This document shows positions 10,172 through 20,824 of a stretch of 64,000 nucleotides of DNA, in pieces. Positions within the stretch are counted from its first letter, which is position 1, and each line of letters starts with the position of its first letter. The notes under the pieces were generated by a model that had not been told where the DNA came from, did no database searches, and saw only the letters and a program-made list of their open reading frames with translations. The position numbers and the translations under genes were made by a program. The stretch is from Tenodera sinensis (lineage: Eukaryota; Arthropoda; Insecta; Mantodea; Mantidae), in NCBI GenBank assembly GCA_030765045.1, contig CM060964.1, positions 273,542,388 through 273,606,387 of the forward strand, read 5' to 3'.

Positions 10172-12055
10172 TAGTTTGTGTATGGAGAATTTTCTTATTT
10201 GTGTCGGGTGCATTATTTGTTTACATTTTATGTTTGTTTTGGGGTTTTGCGTTGTTATGGTGTGGGAGGATTATTTTGCTTTGTCTGATGTGTGCCCCTC
10301 GCGTGCCCACCGTGTGGTATGCATCCCCGGCTCCCTTTGTTGCCTTTTTTCGATGCGTGTTCTATAAGCCAGCCTCGCGAGCGTTTGGTTTTGTTCAATG
10401 TTCGTGTGCCTGGTGTATGTAAGCAGTGTCTGATGTATGCTTGTTGTGTACTTGGCGTGTGTTCGTGGTATGCTTGGTGTGTGTTTTGGGCATACCTGGC
10501 GTGCATCGGCGGTGTATTTCTTGTTTGGAAATTATGCTGTGTTATGTGTTTTGTGTTATTGTGTTGCTGGCCAGTGTTTATTATTTTATGCGCATTTTGT
10601 ATATTGAAGGCCTTTTTATTCTGTTATATTTTCTTGCTCCAATAACTTTATCCATGTTATTTATGATTTCTTGTCCAATTGTTAAATGTGCTTATGATTT
10701 GTTAACCTTTCATGCCTGTTTAATAATTGCTACTTAATGTTATCCACAGTTTTGTTGAGGAATTGTCAAATTTCCTTATAAACTGTGTACCCTTTATCAT
10801 TGTACCTTTACATAGCCTGTTTGAAACTTACACCTAGTTCGTTATTTTTCTGCTGCTGTGCTTTGTTTTTGTAACCTCACCAACTCCCAACTTTGCGCCT
10901 CCTTCCGTGGCACCTGCGACCACCTCAAGTTGCCACTGTGGAACTGTTCGCCTGGTTGGCGTCGTATTGTTGGCTTTCTGCTGCTCGGGTTACATCACTG
11001 TTACTAACGGACAGGGTTGTGCCTTTAGTGGTATGTTGCTGCTCCGGTGTTCCTCCTCGCTAGACCCCAGTTTCCATAGAGCCTTTCGCCTTATTGTCGG
11101 CCTGAGCGAGTAGTAATGTTTCCACTCTAAGCCAGAAGTGTAGGGCTTGGCCCCTAACATCTTGGGATACATTTTGCCAAGAGACAGTTGGTGACTTTCC
11201 TTTGCCCCTGTGCCAGAGAGCAAAATCTCTCCAGTCTTGCTGTGACCCCAGAAGTGAATGCTTTGTCTTATGGTATCAGTTATTCGTGCCAGTGTTCCCA
11301 CAGTGAACAGGACAAAGTCTAATGGTGTGTCGACGTGTATCCTTTACAACGATGGTAACTGTAACGTTTATCTGTATTTAGATTATGTTCTTTTCTATTT
11401 AAACATGTTCTTTTCTCCTATGGTGCGGCGATATTGGAGATGGGGGGGATGATTGTGCTGATCGTACTCCTTTTATTTCGTTTCTTCCGATCAGTTGTCT
11501 CGCAGTTGTGTGGATTTTCCACCAGGGTATGTTTTCGCGATGGTTCTGATACCCGCCACTAGGGTTAACGAGAGCCTCCACGGTATGGCGGTTGAGAGTA
11601 CGGAGCGTGGTTCTTGTCTCGACCCTGTGCGGATGGCTGATAACGGTGAGTTACTTGAGCAGGCATAAGTCCATTTAACGTTTGGTAATGGAGTTTTTCC
11701 TTTTGCTGACTGTGAGTTGCCTGGACTGCTCATGTTTAAATACTTCACTGTTGGGGCCTAACTAGGGAAAGGTACATTTGACTTAGATTCATGTGTGACG
11801 GAATGCTCGTTTATTTGTGAAAACTATGTTGTAGATTGTGCTCAAAGGGCGAATTAATGTATTTCCTCTAAGTTCCTACGTGTTACCACGCCTTCCATTA
11901 AGTGGGGACGTACTTTCTTGTAAATATGAACACCCTAGTTAAATGGATTAAAGCAACTTTGTTGATCCTATTCAAAGGATGGTAACATTGTAATTATTAG
12001 TTCTATTAAATGCAATTCAAATGTTCTGTTTAATACTTGGGGCATTCCTCTCCCT
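10172..12055 (+). other. 3' region of the gypsy element, possible LTR
   Basis: No protein domain is recognised here. 10172-10740 is T/G-rich with hydrophobic open frames (66-117 aa) that look like chance. A purine run 'ggagatggggggga' at about 11440-11453 is a possible polypurine tract. If so, an LTR could begin at TGATTGTGCTGATCG (about 11453) and end before the SINE at 12065. This is inference only, because there is no 5' LTR to compare with. Confidence 0.3.
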
Positions 12056-12064
12056 GAATTGTCG

Positions 12065-12245
12065 GTTTGGGTGGCTAAGTTGGTTAGACGCTGGCTTACT
12101 GACCTCAAGGTCGCGGGTTCAAATCCGACCCAGACCGATGATTCTAAGTGTGCTCAAAAACGGCAGCTCCTTGTAGGTAGATTTACCAGCATGTAAAAGA
12201 ACACCTGCGGGACAAAATTCCAGCACAGCGGCGACGCCTTATTTA
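12065..12245 (+). repeat. SINE-2, tRNA-derived
   Basis: The head 'gtggctaagttggttagac' fits a tRNA A box and 'cgcgggttcaaatccgaccc' fits a B box. These are followed by a body containing 'ctccttgtaggtagatttac' and 'acacctgcgggacaaaattcc'. The 3' end passes into a TTTA-type simple repeat. Internal RNA polymerase III promoter boxes and a simple-repeat tail are the hallmarks of a tRNA-derived SINE. It is distinct from SINE-1 at 13737-13969. Confidence 0.8.
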
Positions 12246-12535
12246 ATTTTTTACTTATATACTTGTTTACTTATTTACTTATTCATTCATTCGTTCGTTG
12301 ATTTATTTATTTGTTTGTTTGTTCGTTCCTTTATCTATTTATCTATCTAGGTATATATATCTACCTGTCTCTCTGTATGCTTGCCTGCATGCCTGTGTGT
12401 TTCTTTGTTGGTTTGTAGGTTTGTTTGTTGATTCGTTCATTCGTTCATTCTCTCACTCACTCACTCACATACTCACTCATTCACTCATTCATTTATTATC
12501 CGTCCGTCCGCCCGTCCGTCCGTCCTTGGTTTCTT
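12246..12535. repeat. Degenerate tetranucleotide repeat at the SINE-2 tail
   Basis: The stretch drifts through TTTA, TTCA, TTCG, TTTG, TCTA, TCAC and CGTC tetramers. This looks like a SINE tail that expanded and then diversified. The 125-codon frame at 12298-12675 is a by-product of the repeat. Confidence 0.85.
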
Positions 12536-12915
12536 TCTTTCCATTTTCTATAACTGTACCATGCCGACGGTGCAAAGCAAGGGGAAAGAATGTGTTTATA
12601 CACAAATCCTATAGGCCGTACGGAATAAGAGGCGGAGCTAGAAGAAGGTGTGTGAGAGCAAGTAGCCAATCCTAGAGAGGCGACGTTGCCCAGTTCGGTA
12701 ATGCGCTGTCCAGCACAATATTTGCTTTTCACTTTTCTCTTTGCGCTCATCAAATCCAGCAACGGCTCATTATTACAAAGAATTACATTGCAAAGAGCTG
12801 GAAATGTTGAAGCTGACTGTCCAAGAAGCAGTCAGGTGGCCTGTAGCCCAAGATATGAGTGACTGAAGAAACGCTGCGTTCAGCGATAGCAAACGATACT
12901 TCCCTTGCATCATGA
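12536..12915. other. No recognisable feature
   Basis: Unique-looking sequence between the tetranucleotide repeat and the open stretch at 12916. I see no coding similarity, terminal repeat or RNA gene in it. Confidence 0.4.
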
Positions 12916-13287
12916 TTGTTTATTTATCGTCTCAAATATCTTTCTTCTCAAGGAGTGAGATGTCTGCAGGAAAGGAAATGGAATTTAGTTTATTCTTATA
13001 CGTGTTCCAAGTCTGACGTATATGTACTGTGTTACCTGTGTCTTATAATTACTGTAACTCGTTTTGTTGCTAAGAAACATGGCATTATCAAAACCTGGTA
13101 CAAGCAGTCGAAAAGGAAAGTATTGCATTCAGAAGCACGGGCTATTATTTTCAGTATTTACACTATTTTAAAAGAGTTGTCCTCAGATGAAGTGCGTGCG
13201 AACATTGTAGTTAAACAGAGCCGGGCGCTAACAGCTAAAGCATGCAATATAAGTGAACATTCAGTGTCGCATATAGTCCTTGTTTAA
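12916..13287 (+). pseudogene. Helix-turn-helix-like fragment, probably transposase N-terminus
   Basis: This 123-codon frame contains SKRKVLHSEARAIIFSIYTI followed 30 residues later by TAKACNISEHSVSHIV. The pairing of a 'K.L.S..R.II..V' helix with a 'TA..C..S..SV..I' helix resembles the N-terminal helix-turn-helix unit of DDE transposase-like proteins in arthropods. Similar blocks are read on the minus strand at about 21548-21643 and 48114-48365. After the stop at 13287 a second piece (KTGFESGQVRDEHIFRSALI across frames) ends at AAG/GTATTT, which could be a splice donor. I call it a fragment; a small host gene derived from a transposase is less likely. Confidence 0.45.
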
Positions 13288-13724
13288 ATCCCACGGAAAA
13301 CACCGTAAGACATGAAAACGGGTTTTGAATCTGGACAGGTTCGAGATGAACATATATTCCGTTCTGCTTTAATAAGGTATTTTTATGTTATTTCACTGAT
13401 TTCACCCATTTTAATGCGCCCTAAACATAATAGTTTTAGCTATTCTTTAGCACATGTAGTTCCATATTGAAACAGTGATAAAGGTAACCTCGAATGTTGT
13501 AACTACCTTAGAGGGATTGTCTAGAGTCGATGTTGTCTCTTGTTGAGCGCATACTTTTTACCTTTTCCTTAAAGGAGAATAATGGTGTGAGGACAACATA
13601 AATATCCTTCTTTCTAAGAATGCGTGACAGGGACTGCTAACTTAAATGAGAAGCGAAATCTGCTGGATTGCCGATGGTGTGATTTGTTTTTCTTCATCTT
13701 GTGCGATTGAATCATAACTATATT
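13288..13724. other. No recognisable feature
   Basis: AT-rich sequence downstream of the helix-turn-helix fragment and upstream of the SINE. Apart from the possible continuation at 13310-13378 noted for that fragment, I see nothing identifiable. Confidence 0.4.
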
Positions 13725-13981
13725 AAGAACTCACATGCGCAGTGGCTGAGCGGTTAGCGCGCTCGCCTACCACCTAGGCGACCCGGGTTCGATCCCAGGG
13801 ACCTGCATGTGGTATTCGTGGTGGACGAAGCGGCGTCAGGGCGGGTTTTCTCCGGGTGCTCCGGTTTCCCCCGCCATCTCATTCCACCGGTGCTCCATCT
13901 TCATGTGTCATCAGTGTCACCGCCTGCGGTGCCGTAGTAGTAAAAGCGGGCGTTAAACACTACAACAACAAGAACTCACAT
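13725..13981 (+). repeat. SINE-1, complete copy with 12-bp target site duplication
   Basis: The 12-mer AAGAACTCACAT occurs at 13725-13736 and again at 13970-13981. The intervening 233 bp are a tRNA-derived SINE. A box: 'agtggctgagcggttagcgc'. B box: 'gggttcgatcccag'. A 170-bp body with 'gtggtggacgaagcggcg' follows, ending 'gcgttaaacactac' plus a short CAA-rich tail. Perfect flanking repeats indicate a fairly recent LINE-mediated insertion. Other copies are at 1-85, 22953-23178 (minus) and 23435-23632. Confidence 0.95.
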
Positions 13982-14199
13982 TAGCTTGGCTCGCCTCCTT
14001 TGGTACAGGATTGCTAATTAACCACAGCCTAACCTTACGTAAATCAGAAACCCGACCAAGTTCAATAGGCGGTTCGCATTTGGCCCAACAATATTTTCGT
14101 GATTTCCAAGTTTCCCTCCAGATGCCACTTGTCCTGTCGCAAATGCACAAAAGATGCTGGCAATATAAGACTAACAAACACCGCTGACGATTGACAAAC

Positions 14200-15158
14200 A
14201 TCATGCCAAAGCACACGAACAATGACTTCATGACTCAATACACTGGTGGAGGGGGACTTAGCACCTCCAACGAAAGGCGATCTTTTGTGCCTATACCCCT
14301 GATTGGGTACCCTCCGGGAGGATGGATAAGGCGAATAGATCCTGATGGCCATTCTCCACTTCCCACTCCACCTGCCAATGGCGTGGAGCTGTCTCTGCAG
14401 TGGAGGGAAACAAAGCGAACGTTTTTGTAGTGACAGTACGGGACGTAAAAATATTATACAGATTTTTATTTTATTTTATATTATATTATTTTATTTTATT
14501 TTATTTTATTTTATTTTATTTTATTTTTTTTTTAGTACGGGACGTCATTGGCATACTGGCACATAGCAGCACGGGGTTCCACGGGGAAGTCAGACATGCA
14601 TATAGGTGGCGAAGAGTAAAGGTGACAGTACAATGCCTTCCGGTACTCCAGCCGCTATGGATCTGACTTAGGACAACTTTCCCTCCACCCGCACCCGTAA
14701 AATGCGATCCGGAAGGAAGCTACCACAAAAGGGTGAGGTAGGGGGGAAGAGCGATTTCTGCCTCCCCAGGCTTGTAGATTAGGCCCTGTTGCCCTGCGGT
14801 TGCAAAGGGTTTTTTCACATCCAGGAGCACCGCGACTTTTTTGAAGTTTTCCTGGAAGCTCAGGCAGTCTTCTCAGTCAGCTGCAGTAGCTGCAGAGTAG
14901 TGGAGTGTCCACGACGAAAACTGAAATGATATTCCGGCAGGAGTTGCTGTTCATCATAAGGAGCAGCGGAGCGTGTCAGAAGCAACCGTTCAAAGATCGT
15001 GGAGACGATCGGGAGCAGGCAGATGGAACGATAACTGGAAAGGAAAAGTGGATCCTTGCGGGGCTTTAAACAGGTTGGAAAGGGGTGAAGAGGCAGACAC
15101 GCATCGTTAATCCGCGTCAAGTGGATGACGTCCTTTCTGGGTAAGTGCTGAAACGTGG
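14200..15158 (-). pseudogene. Jockey-type reverse transcriptase, broken
   Basis: Reading minus strand from 15158: FQHLPRKDVIHLTRINDA, then KPRKDPLFLSSYRSICLLPI and YHFSFRRGHSTTLQLLQLTE, the conserved fingers/palm blocks of Jockey RT, open to 14860. Further on is GVPEGIVLSPLLFATY, corresponding to 'GVPQGSVLSP'. YANDVPY then stands where YADD is expected, so the first catalytic Asp of the pair is lost. Beyond a microsatellite insertion, LQRQLHAIGRWSGKWRMAI matches the helix that follows the active site. It is clearly non-functional. Confidence 0.85.
14435..14545. repeat. (TTTTA)n microsatellite flanked by 12-bp direct repeats
   Basis: AGTACGGGACGT is present at 14435-14446 and 14534-14545. Between them are 87 bp of TTTTA repeats ending in a T run. 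The Jockey reading frame continues on both sides. The duplication plus A-rich tail (read on the minus strand) looks like a retroelement insertion truncated to little more than its tail. Confidence 0.8.
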
Positions 15159-15159
15159 T

Positions 15160-15900
15160 CGTCGTGGTTATTATTCAATATTGGTTATTAACAGAAGATA
15201 AGTTTTCTCGTATAGTGAAAACAAATACTTTTTACTGAAATAATCTCCACACAAACTTGTGTCAGTGTGCAGACAGAACAATGCTTTGCGTGCGGCAGGA
15301 AAAAGCAATTGCTGTGCTGGGCTGGGTTCGAGGGTTGTGTGGTTTATCCTCGATCTTAAAAAAAAAAAAAAAAAAAAAAGAAGAAGAAAGGAACGTGAGA
15401 AATTCAACTGTACACAAGTTTGAAATAGATACAAAATCCCCCAATCAGAATAAGTGTTATGTTTTGGAGTAGCAAATAAAAGTGAGGGAAAATATCACGT
15501 GACTGACTGGTGGACAGATTCGTGAAGGGAGGGGAAGTAACGTTTTTTCGGACAGGTCAATCAGCAATACCAAGGGTCATTCTCAGCGAATATACTTCCG
15601 GAAGAGGGTGGATTCATACGCTGAACAGTGATGTGAAATCGACAGTTTAACTTTGTTTTATTGTGCAGCACATACACGCGGAGCCGAGTGGAGTAACTAA
15701 CAAGCGGTGACAAAACAAAGTAATTATCAATGGAACGAAAACGAGTGCACTCATTTATTCGAGCAGGCAGCAAGGATCCAGGAACTACGCACGACCTGAA
15801 AGTACAAAGAAAATGTCTCATGCCAACACAAATCTACATCGAACACAGATCACCCGCTTATACTTCCCATCCGCATCCTGATTGTCACTCAGTAATGTGG
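15160..15900. other. Unidentified insertion inside the Jockey element
   Basis: Jockey similarity is interrupted here. The 740 bp contain a 20-21 nt poly(A) at about 15358-15378 and an unrecognised plus-strand open frame that starts MERKRVHSFIRAGSKDPG at 15730 and is closed by repeat sequence. No TSD or TIR was found. The left boundary (near 15158) is sharper than the right. Confidence 0.45.
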
Positions 15901-15984
15901 GGCGATGAATGCACCGTCTCAATTTGGGACGCCCACCTGTCTTGGTGTGACTATGGTGATATGTATCATCTCGTGCGGCGGCAG

Positions 15985-17230
15985 AGGCTACTCACAGAGG
16001 TAATCCACCGTCATTTCCACGAATTCAGTGAAGTCTTTGTCCTGGATGTCTTCCCGGTTCTCCAGATGGTCTGTGATATCCGTGACGTTCTCTTCGGCTC
16101 CCTCTGTTACCGTTGAGAGAAGGCTGGTAGTCGCTTCTGTCCTTTCTTGCGGAGCTGATTATCCGCCAGGGTTGATTTTCTGTAAAGCTGACATTTTTCA
16201 TGGCGTTTCCCAAGCCACTTTGCGGTGTGTGCGAAGAAGGCCTCTCACCAGGATCATGAACCGCTGGTAAACTGCTTGAATGCTGGGATGGCGGAAACGC
16301 TACCATACCTTTCGAATAGTTGCCTTGGCTTTGAACAACTGCCAGAGTTAATGCGTAATGATTCTTGGATTAGGTTTGCTTGTCGTGATGTGGTTTCTGT
16401 GCGTACGTATCATTCTAGACATGTTGGGAGAAGGCCGTGGTCGCCGCTCACTACGTCTCGATGGAATCGATGCGTGGTCGTTGGTCCACGGACTGGTTCA
16501 GATCAAGGATGGCTGCATCCCAGTCTACCTCGTATGTCCAGTTTAAAGTTACCAGTGTTGGCATATCAGCGTTGGACTCCACCCGGACTTGGTCGTGGTC
16601 GGAATCCAATTCGCTGACTGCCGAGAGTGAAATGTTTTTGGTGATCATGATGTCGAGCACAACCGGCCTGCATCGGACAGGATGGAACGCCGACCTTCTC
16701 GGTCCATGCGTGATTTGACTAGGGTTACCACTGATGAGGCGTTAGGGCCCGCGCCCCTTTGCATTGCCGACACGGTGATGCTAATGGGCATGCTTCGCGT
16801 TGAGCTCTCCTGCGATGCATACCGCTGGGTGGAGGTTCAGAAATATGGTGAAATGTGCTTCTTAGAAGCGGTGGTCGGGAGTGTCATATGTCGCGGTCAG
16901 CAGCATGTCCAGCCCACCAATGGAAAGCCTAATGGTGCAGGCCTCCACGTGGTGTAGTTGCGGGAGCGTTAAGGGGTTTTGTGATATAACTTCGATGAAG
17001 GCAGCCGTACAGCTCCCCCGTTGACCGATCCACTCTGACCAATTTGTGACGCAACTAGGCAGCGAAAAGTTGGTAGCACCATCTTAATGAGCTTCACAGA
17101 CCATCAGAATGTCAAGCCCAAGGGATTCAACAAACTCAGCGACGCTAGGTAATGACCCATTATGTCATTCGCGTTCCAGAACGCAGCTCTAAATGGCCGT
17201 CGGATGAGTCTGAAGGCCATCACTGAGCTG
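15985..17230 (-). pseudogene. Jockey-type endonuclease and linker
   Basis: Minus-strand translation near 17190 gives AAFWNANDIMGH, the first strand of Jockey endonucleases (AFWNANGI in relatives). The C-terminal block PVVLDIMITKNISLSAVSEL followed by DSDHDQV, at about 16660-16590, contains the catalytic SDH. The linker then reads DPGERPSSHTPQS near 16260 and has several stops. The enzyme would nick target DNA for priming. The intermediate motifs are scattered over frames. Confidence 0.75.
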
Positions 17231-17239
17231 AATTTGAGA

Positions 17240-18490
17240 ATAGCTGTTCCAGTGGCTGGAGTAGTGCCGCGTATTTTTGCATAGGGGTCAGGTTAGGGTT
17301 CTTGATTTGCAGCCGTTAGTTGCGCATTGGAGACAGGGACCTTTTTATAAGGTCATTAAACCATAGGGAAATGACCTGAAATTCCCCCAGGTCCACCTGC
17401 GAGAGGGTGTCTCCGCTGACTGAGGAGGCTGCTGGGGCAGCGGAAGGCAAGGGTGCTGCCTGCGGACCGGCTGTCACAGCGGTCGTCAGTGGTGTCGGTC
17501 CCATCTCGGTGGGCGGGTCGGCCGGCTGATTAGGGGCCGAGGTCCGTGGCTGCTGGCTGGGAGCCGTAGAGTTGCTCTCTGCGGCAGACATTCTACTTCT
17601 TTCGCTGTTGTGGTCCAGAGGGCACAGGTGCTACGACCTTCTCCATCGTCGCTGAACTTGGAGGTGGTGGCACAACTTCGTTACAGCTACAGCAGTCACT
17701 GCCTCGGCCTGGTGCAGGTTGGGCTCGGCCGTTTTAAGGGTTGCTACGAAAAAGAATCCCGGGCGGAACTAGATCACCTTCAGGCGTTCTTGGCAACAGC
17801 TCTCGATGATGTGCTACCTCGTAACGCAGCCCTTGTGAACACTGACGTGCGCTCCCTTGTAGTTCGTGCCTGACGTCCCCCCCCCCTCCTCCCTCCACGG
17901 TTTGGTGCATTCCTGCAGCAACTGAGGGCCAACACACCGCAGACATACGAACTTGCGCTCGCACACCATGCGGGAGTGATAGAACCCCATGCACCTATGG
18001 CACTGCTCAGTCCCTCCTTGCCTTCACCATAGTGAAAATGAGCCTGAGCACCGCATCGACAGGTTAGGCCGGTTGGTCGCACCCTATGTCCACGACTAGA
18101 AATAGAGGCATTGGCACCATGACGGGACTCTCGTTGGAGGTGATTGTCTTTTTCAGTTGTACCATGGAGCTGGCAGCCATGTCGTGCTGCTCCATGAGAG
18201 CCATCCTGAAGTCGTCAGTAGTGCATTCAGGGTTTACACCTCTGATGAGTGTATTCCACGGGAGCGCTGCGGCGAGTAACTATAAACGGGATGTTCATCT
18301 CCCGCAGTACAGTTCTCCCGCCTTGAAATTCCCAATCTTAGAGATATGGAAATGTACTTATCGTGGCTTTCGCTTTGCCTCAAAGCTGCTTTGGAGGCAC
18401 GAGGCCAGGACGCGCATCACGCCTATGTGATTGTGATCGCACGCAAGTGCGGAGCAGCAGTTATATTGCCCACTTACGTGTTGCCTCACG
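17240..18490 (-). pseudogene. Jockey-type gag (ORF1) with zinc knuckles
   Basis: On the minus strand around 17975-17890 the frame reads CHRCMGFYHSRMVC, an exact CX2CX4HX4C knuckle. CLRCVGPQLLQEC follows, a second knuckle in which His has become Gln. Downstream, the 91-codon stretch 17591-17316 is rich in Pro, Ala, Thr and Ser, as is common for the C-terminus of insect Jockey gag. The upstream part to about 18480 is frameshifted. Gag would coat the element RNA. Confidence 0.7.
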
Positions 18491-20270
18491 TGGTGGTTTT
18501 CGTAAAACAGTAAAATAAACAATAAATGAGGAGGATAAGCTTGAGGGTTGATGCATGTCACTACCTAATGCTCGCACTTACGTTCGATCGGCCGCCCGGT
18601 TGCCTGGCCGAAGCGAATGCACTGTATACGCTTAAGTTTGTGATTCCCGGGAGATTGAGCACGGTTAGCTTTTTGACCTTTTTTCCTTCTTATAGTAGGC
18701 ACAGCTTATTGAGATACCCAAAACAACAACCTTGACATAGCCCCCCCCCCCCCCCCCATTATGGTGCAGTCTGGTTATATTTGGTGATATTCCATCCGTT
18801 AGGTTGCATTAGTGGCGCCAAGTGTTCGTAACATATAACCATGGTAAAGCTACGGCCATACCTGGTGTTATTGAATTCGTTATGTTGCCACAGAAGCCCT
18901 TGTTTACGAATGCGTTGCAGAGAGGCCAACCGATAGATTTTAAAACAAGATTCTGTTTAGACGCCGTATGAATTAATCTGTGGACGTACTGCTCGCTTTT
19001 GCGTGATTTTGTATTGAATTCTTTTAGAGCAGTATATGCAGTTATAGTTACTGTTATTTTTGTGTACGTTACACAGTAGTGCATTAAATTAATATTATTA
19101 TGATATTTAGTGCTCAGAAGTGATTTTATAAAAAAGTATTATTGCAGAGCAAAATTTGCTGAAGGTGAGTACGTTCTTTGTTGGTGCTAACGATGTTCAA
19201 GCATTATTATCGTTTTAAAACCGGGCCCAAATGACCTCGTTGTCGACGGGCCGTTAAACCCCACAGATTCGCTCATTCGTTTGAAAACATGGTACTTTAA
19301 CTGTGTGATATTTGAGGTTAGAAATGCCTTTATTATGTACATTGGTGGGGCTGCATTTTGGGATACTTTCGTCTGCTGTTTAGTGTAATGTCGGCCATAT
19401 TGAACTCTTGGGAACTGTCAACAAACTGTGTTCACTGTAACTTTCTCTACAATGTGCACAGTAGGTAGAAAAGCTGTGGCGTATATTGTAGGCTATCAAA
19501 GCTATCAGCGAAGCCCATATCTAAAGTAAACTAGAAATTAATAAGTAATATTAATAATAATTGCAATATCAGCAAGTTTCCCTGAAGAATTAGAGCGTCG
19601 TATGGAATATGTCTCTTCTCTGCCATTGAACAGAGGGGAGAACAGGGCTTCGGGTGCTTGCTGCCGCAGCCTTCAGTACGACACGAGTAGAGGATCGAGG
19701 CAGAGAAAGCAGGAAGAAGAGCAAGAGTAATCGCACCAAGACTTCGGAATTCCATATCGTCATACTCGCACGAGCGTCTCCGAAATGTGCCGTATCAACA
19801 CGAGTGGCAAGAACGCTCTGATTTTAATATTGTACGATTGTTACGATCTTCAACAGCTGTGTTAGTATTATTGATTTCATAGTTTACAGTGTACCAATAC
19901 AGTTGCTATTACTAATGGATGAATAATGTATAATAAAACAATTAGTAAAACGATCATACTGGCAGTTGAAATACGAGGATAAGCTAGCGATAATAAAACA
20001 GGGAAGGCCTACTGCAGCTCTTCCACACTTGCAGCGTGAGCAGAAGGAAAAAAATAAGAATCCTTAGAAAAAATGTTTTAATATAAACAATTATGATAAG
20101 TATGCGTGGCTGACTGGTTCATGTGAATTAAATAAGCTTTATTGATGGCCGTGCTTGTTGTTTGCAACTGAGAAAATGCTCTGATATACGACAGGTTTTG
20201 TAATTTTAGCGTATTTAATCACAGCGTTGGATAAACATGAGAGATCAACAATTAGGAACATAGGATTCAA
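18491..20270. other. No gene recognised; holds one arm of an inverted repeat
   Basis: This stretch has a poly(C) run at about 18740-18758 and short chance frames (18809-19084 minus, 19531-19755 minus). At 19368-19420 a segment containing 'gtcggccatattgaa' has an inverted partner at 23820-23872. I see no recognisable protein. It might contain the decayed 5' part of the hAT element that follows. Confidence 0.4.
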
Positions 20271-20824
20271 AGAAATATGACCAGACACTATGACCGTTGC
20301 TAATGAAGAGGACGAAGAAAGGCCTAGAAAGAGATATTGTCGTGAAGATGAAACCTATTATTCGTATTTAAGGATTTTTTTGTGAAGTCCTGGACACATT
20401 AATAACTCAAACTAAATTAAGATTTGAATCACAGACACGTTGAAATTTCTGGCCTTGCTGGATTCTGAACATTTGCGAGTTACGATGAGTTTTCCAACAA
20501 ATGTGTTATGTGAACCGAGAGAACCATGTTTCCTATTTCGATATACCTACTGACTTTGAAAACGAACTGAAATTTATATATTAACTTCAAACATTTTCTA
20601 GCAAGTTCGTTCAAACCATTGCAAATTATATGAAATCAAATGGACTTGATATTGTATAAGGCGAAGTTTAACTACGTGAACTGATTTTAACACTTCCTTC
20701 CACTACTGCAAGTGCAGAAAGCAGCTTTTTAGCCTTCAGGCGAATAAAATCTTATTTACGAGCAACACAAGGACAAATTCCTCTGAGCAAATTGGCTCTT
20801 TTATTGGTGGTAAAAGACATATTT

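Larger units (their letters stand above)
13982..18490 (-). mobile_element. Jockey-type LINE (LINE D), degenerate
   Basis: On the minus strand, from high to low coordinates, I read a gag with zinc knuckles (about 18480-17300), an AP-like endonuclease and linker (about 17230-15985) and a reverse transcriptase (about 15158-14200). No RNase H is seen. That order and the motif wording are those of the Jockey clade. The RT is split from the endonuclease linker by an unrelated piece at about 15160-15900, and a small tail-like insertion sits in the palm at 14447-14533. Stops and frameshifts are frequent, so the copy is inactive. The exact 5' and 3' ends are not evident. Confidence 0.8.

Noticed and set aside
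10167..10737. Membrane protein genes from hydrophobic Cys/Phe/Val-rich frames
   Set aside because: Several overlapping frames of similar length occur in T/G-rich sequence, none has a recognisable domain, and the region lies in a decayed gypsy 3' end.
13737..13810. Genuine tRNA gene at the SINE-1 head
   Set aside because: A and B boxes are present, but the sequence continues into a SINE body found in three other places, and the anticodon arm is irregular.
15730..16116. Host gene of 128 codons
   Set aside because: Only the first ~30 codons precede text that is antisense Jockey sequence, so the frame runs into a repeat by chance.
16025..18430. Various plus-strand frames of 80-130 codons
   Set aside because: They are antisense to the Jockey gag and endonuclease and show no protein motif.
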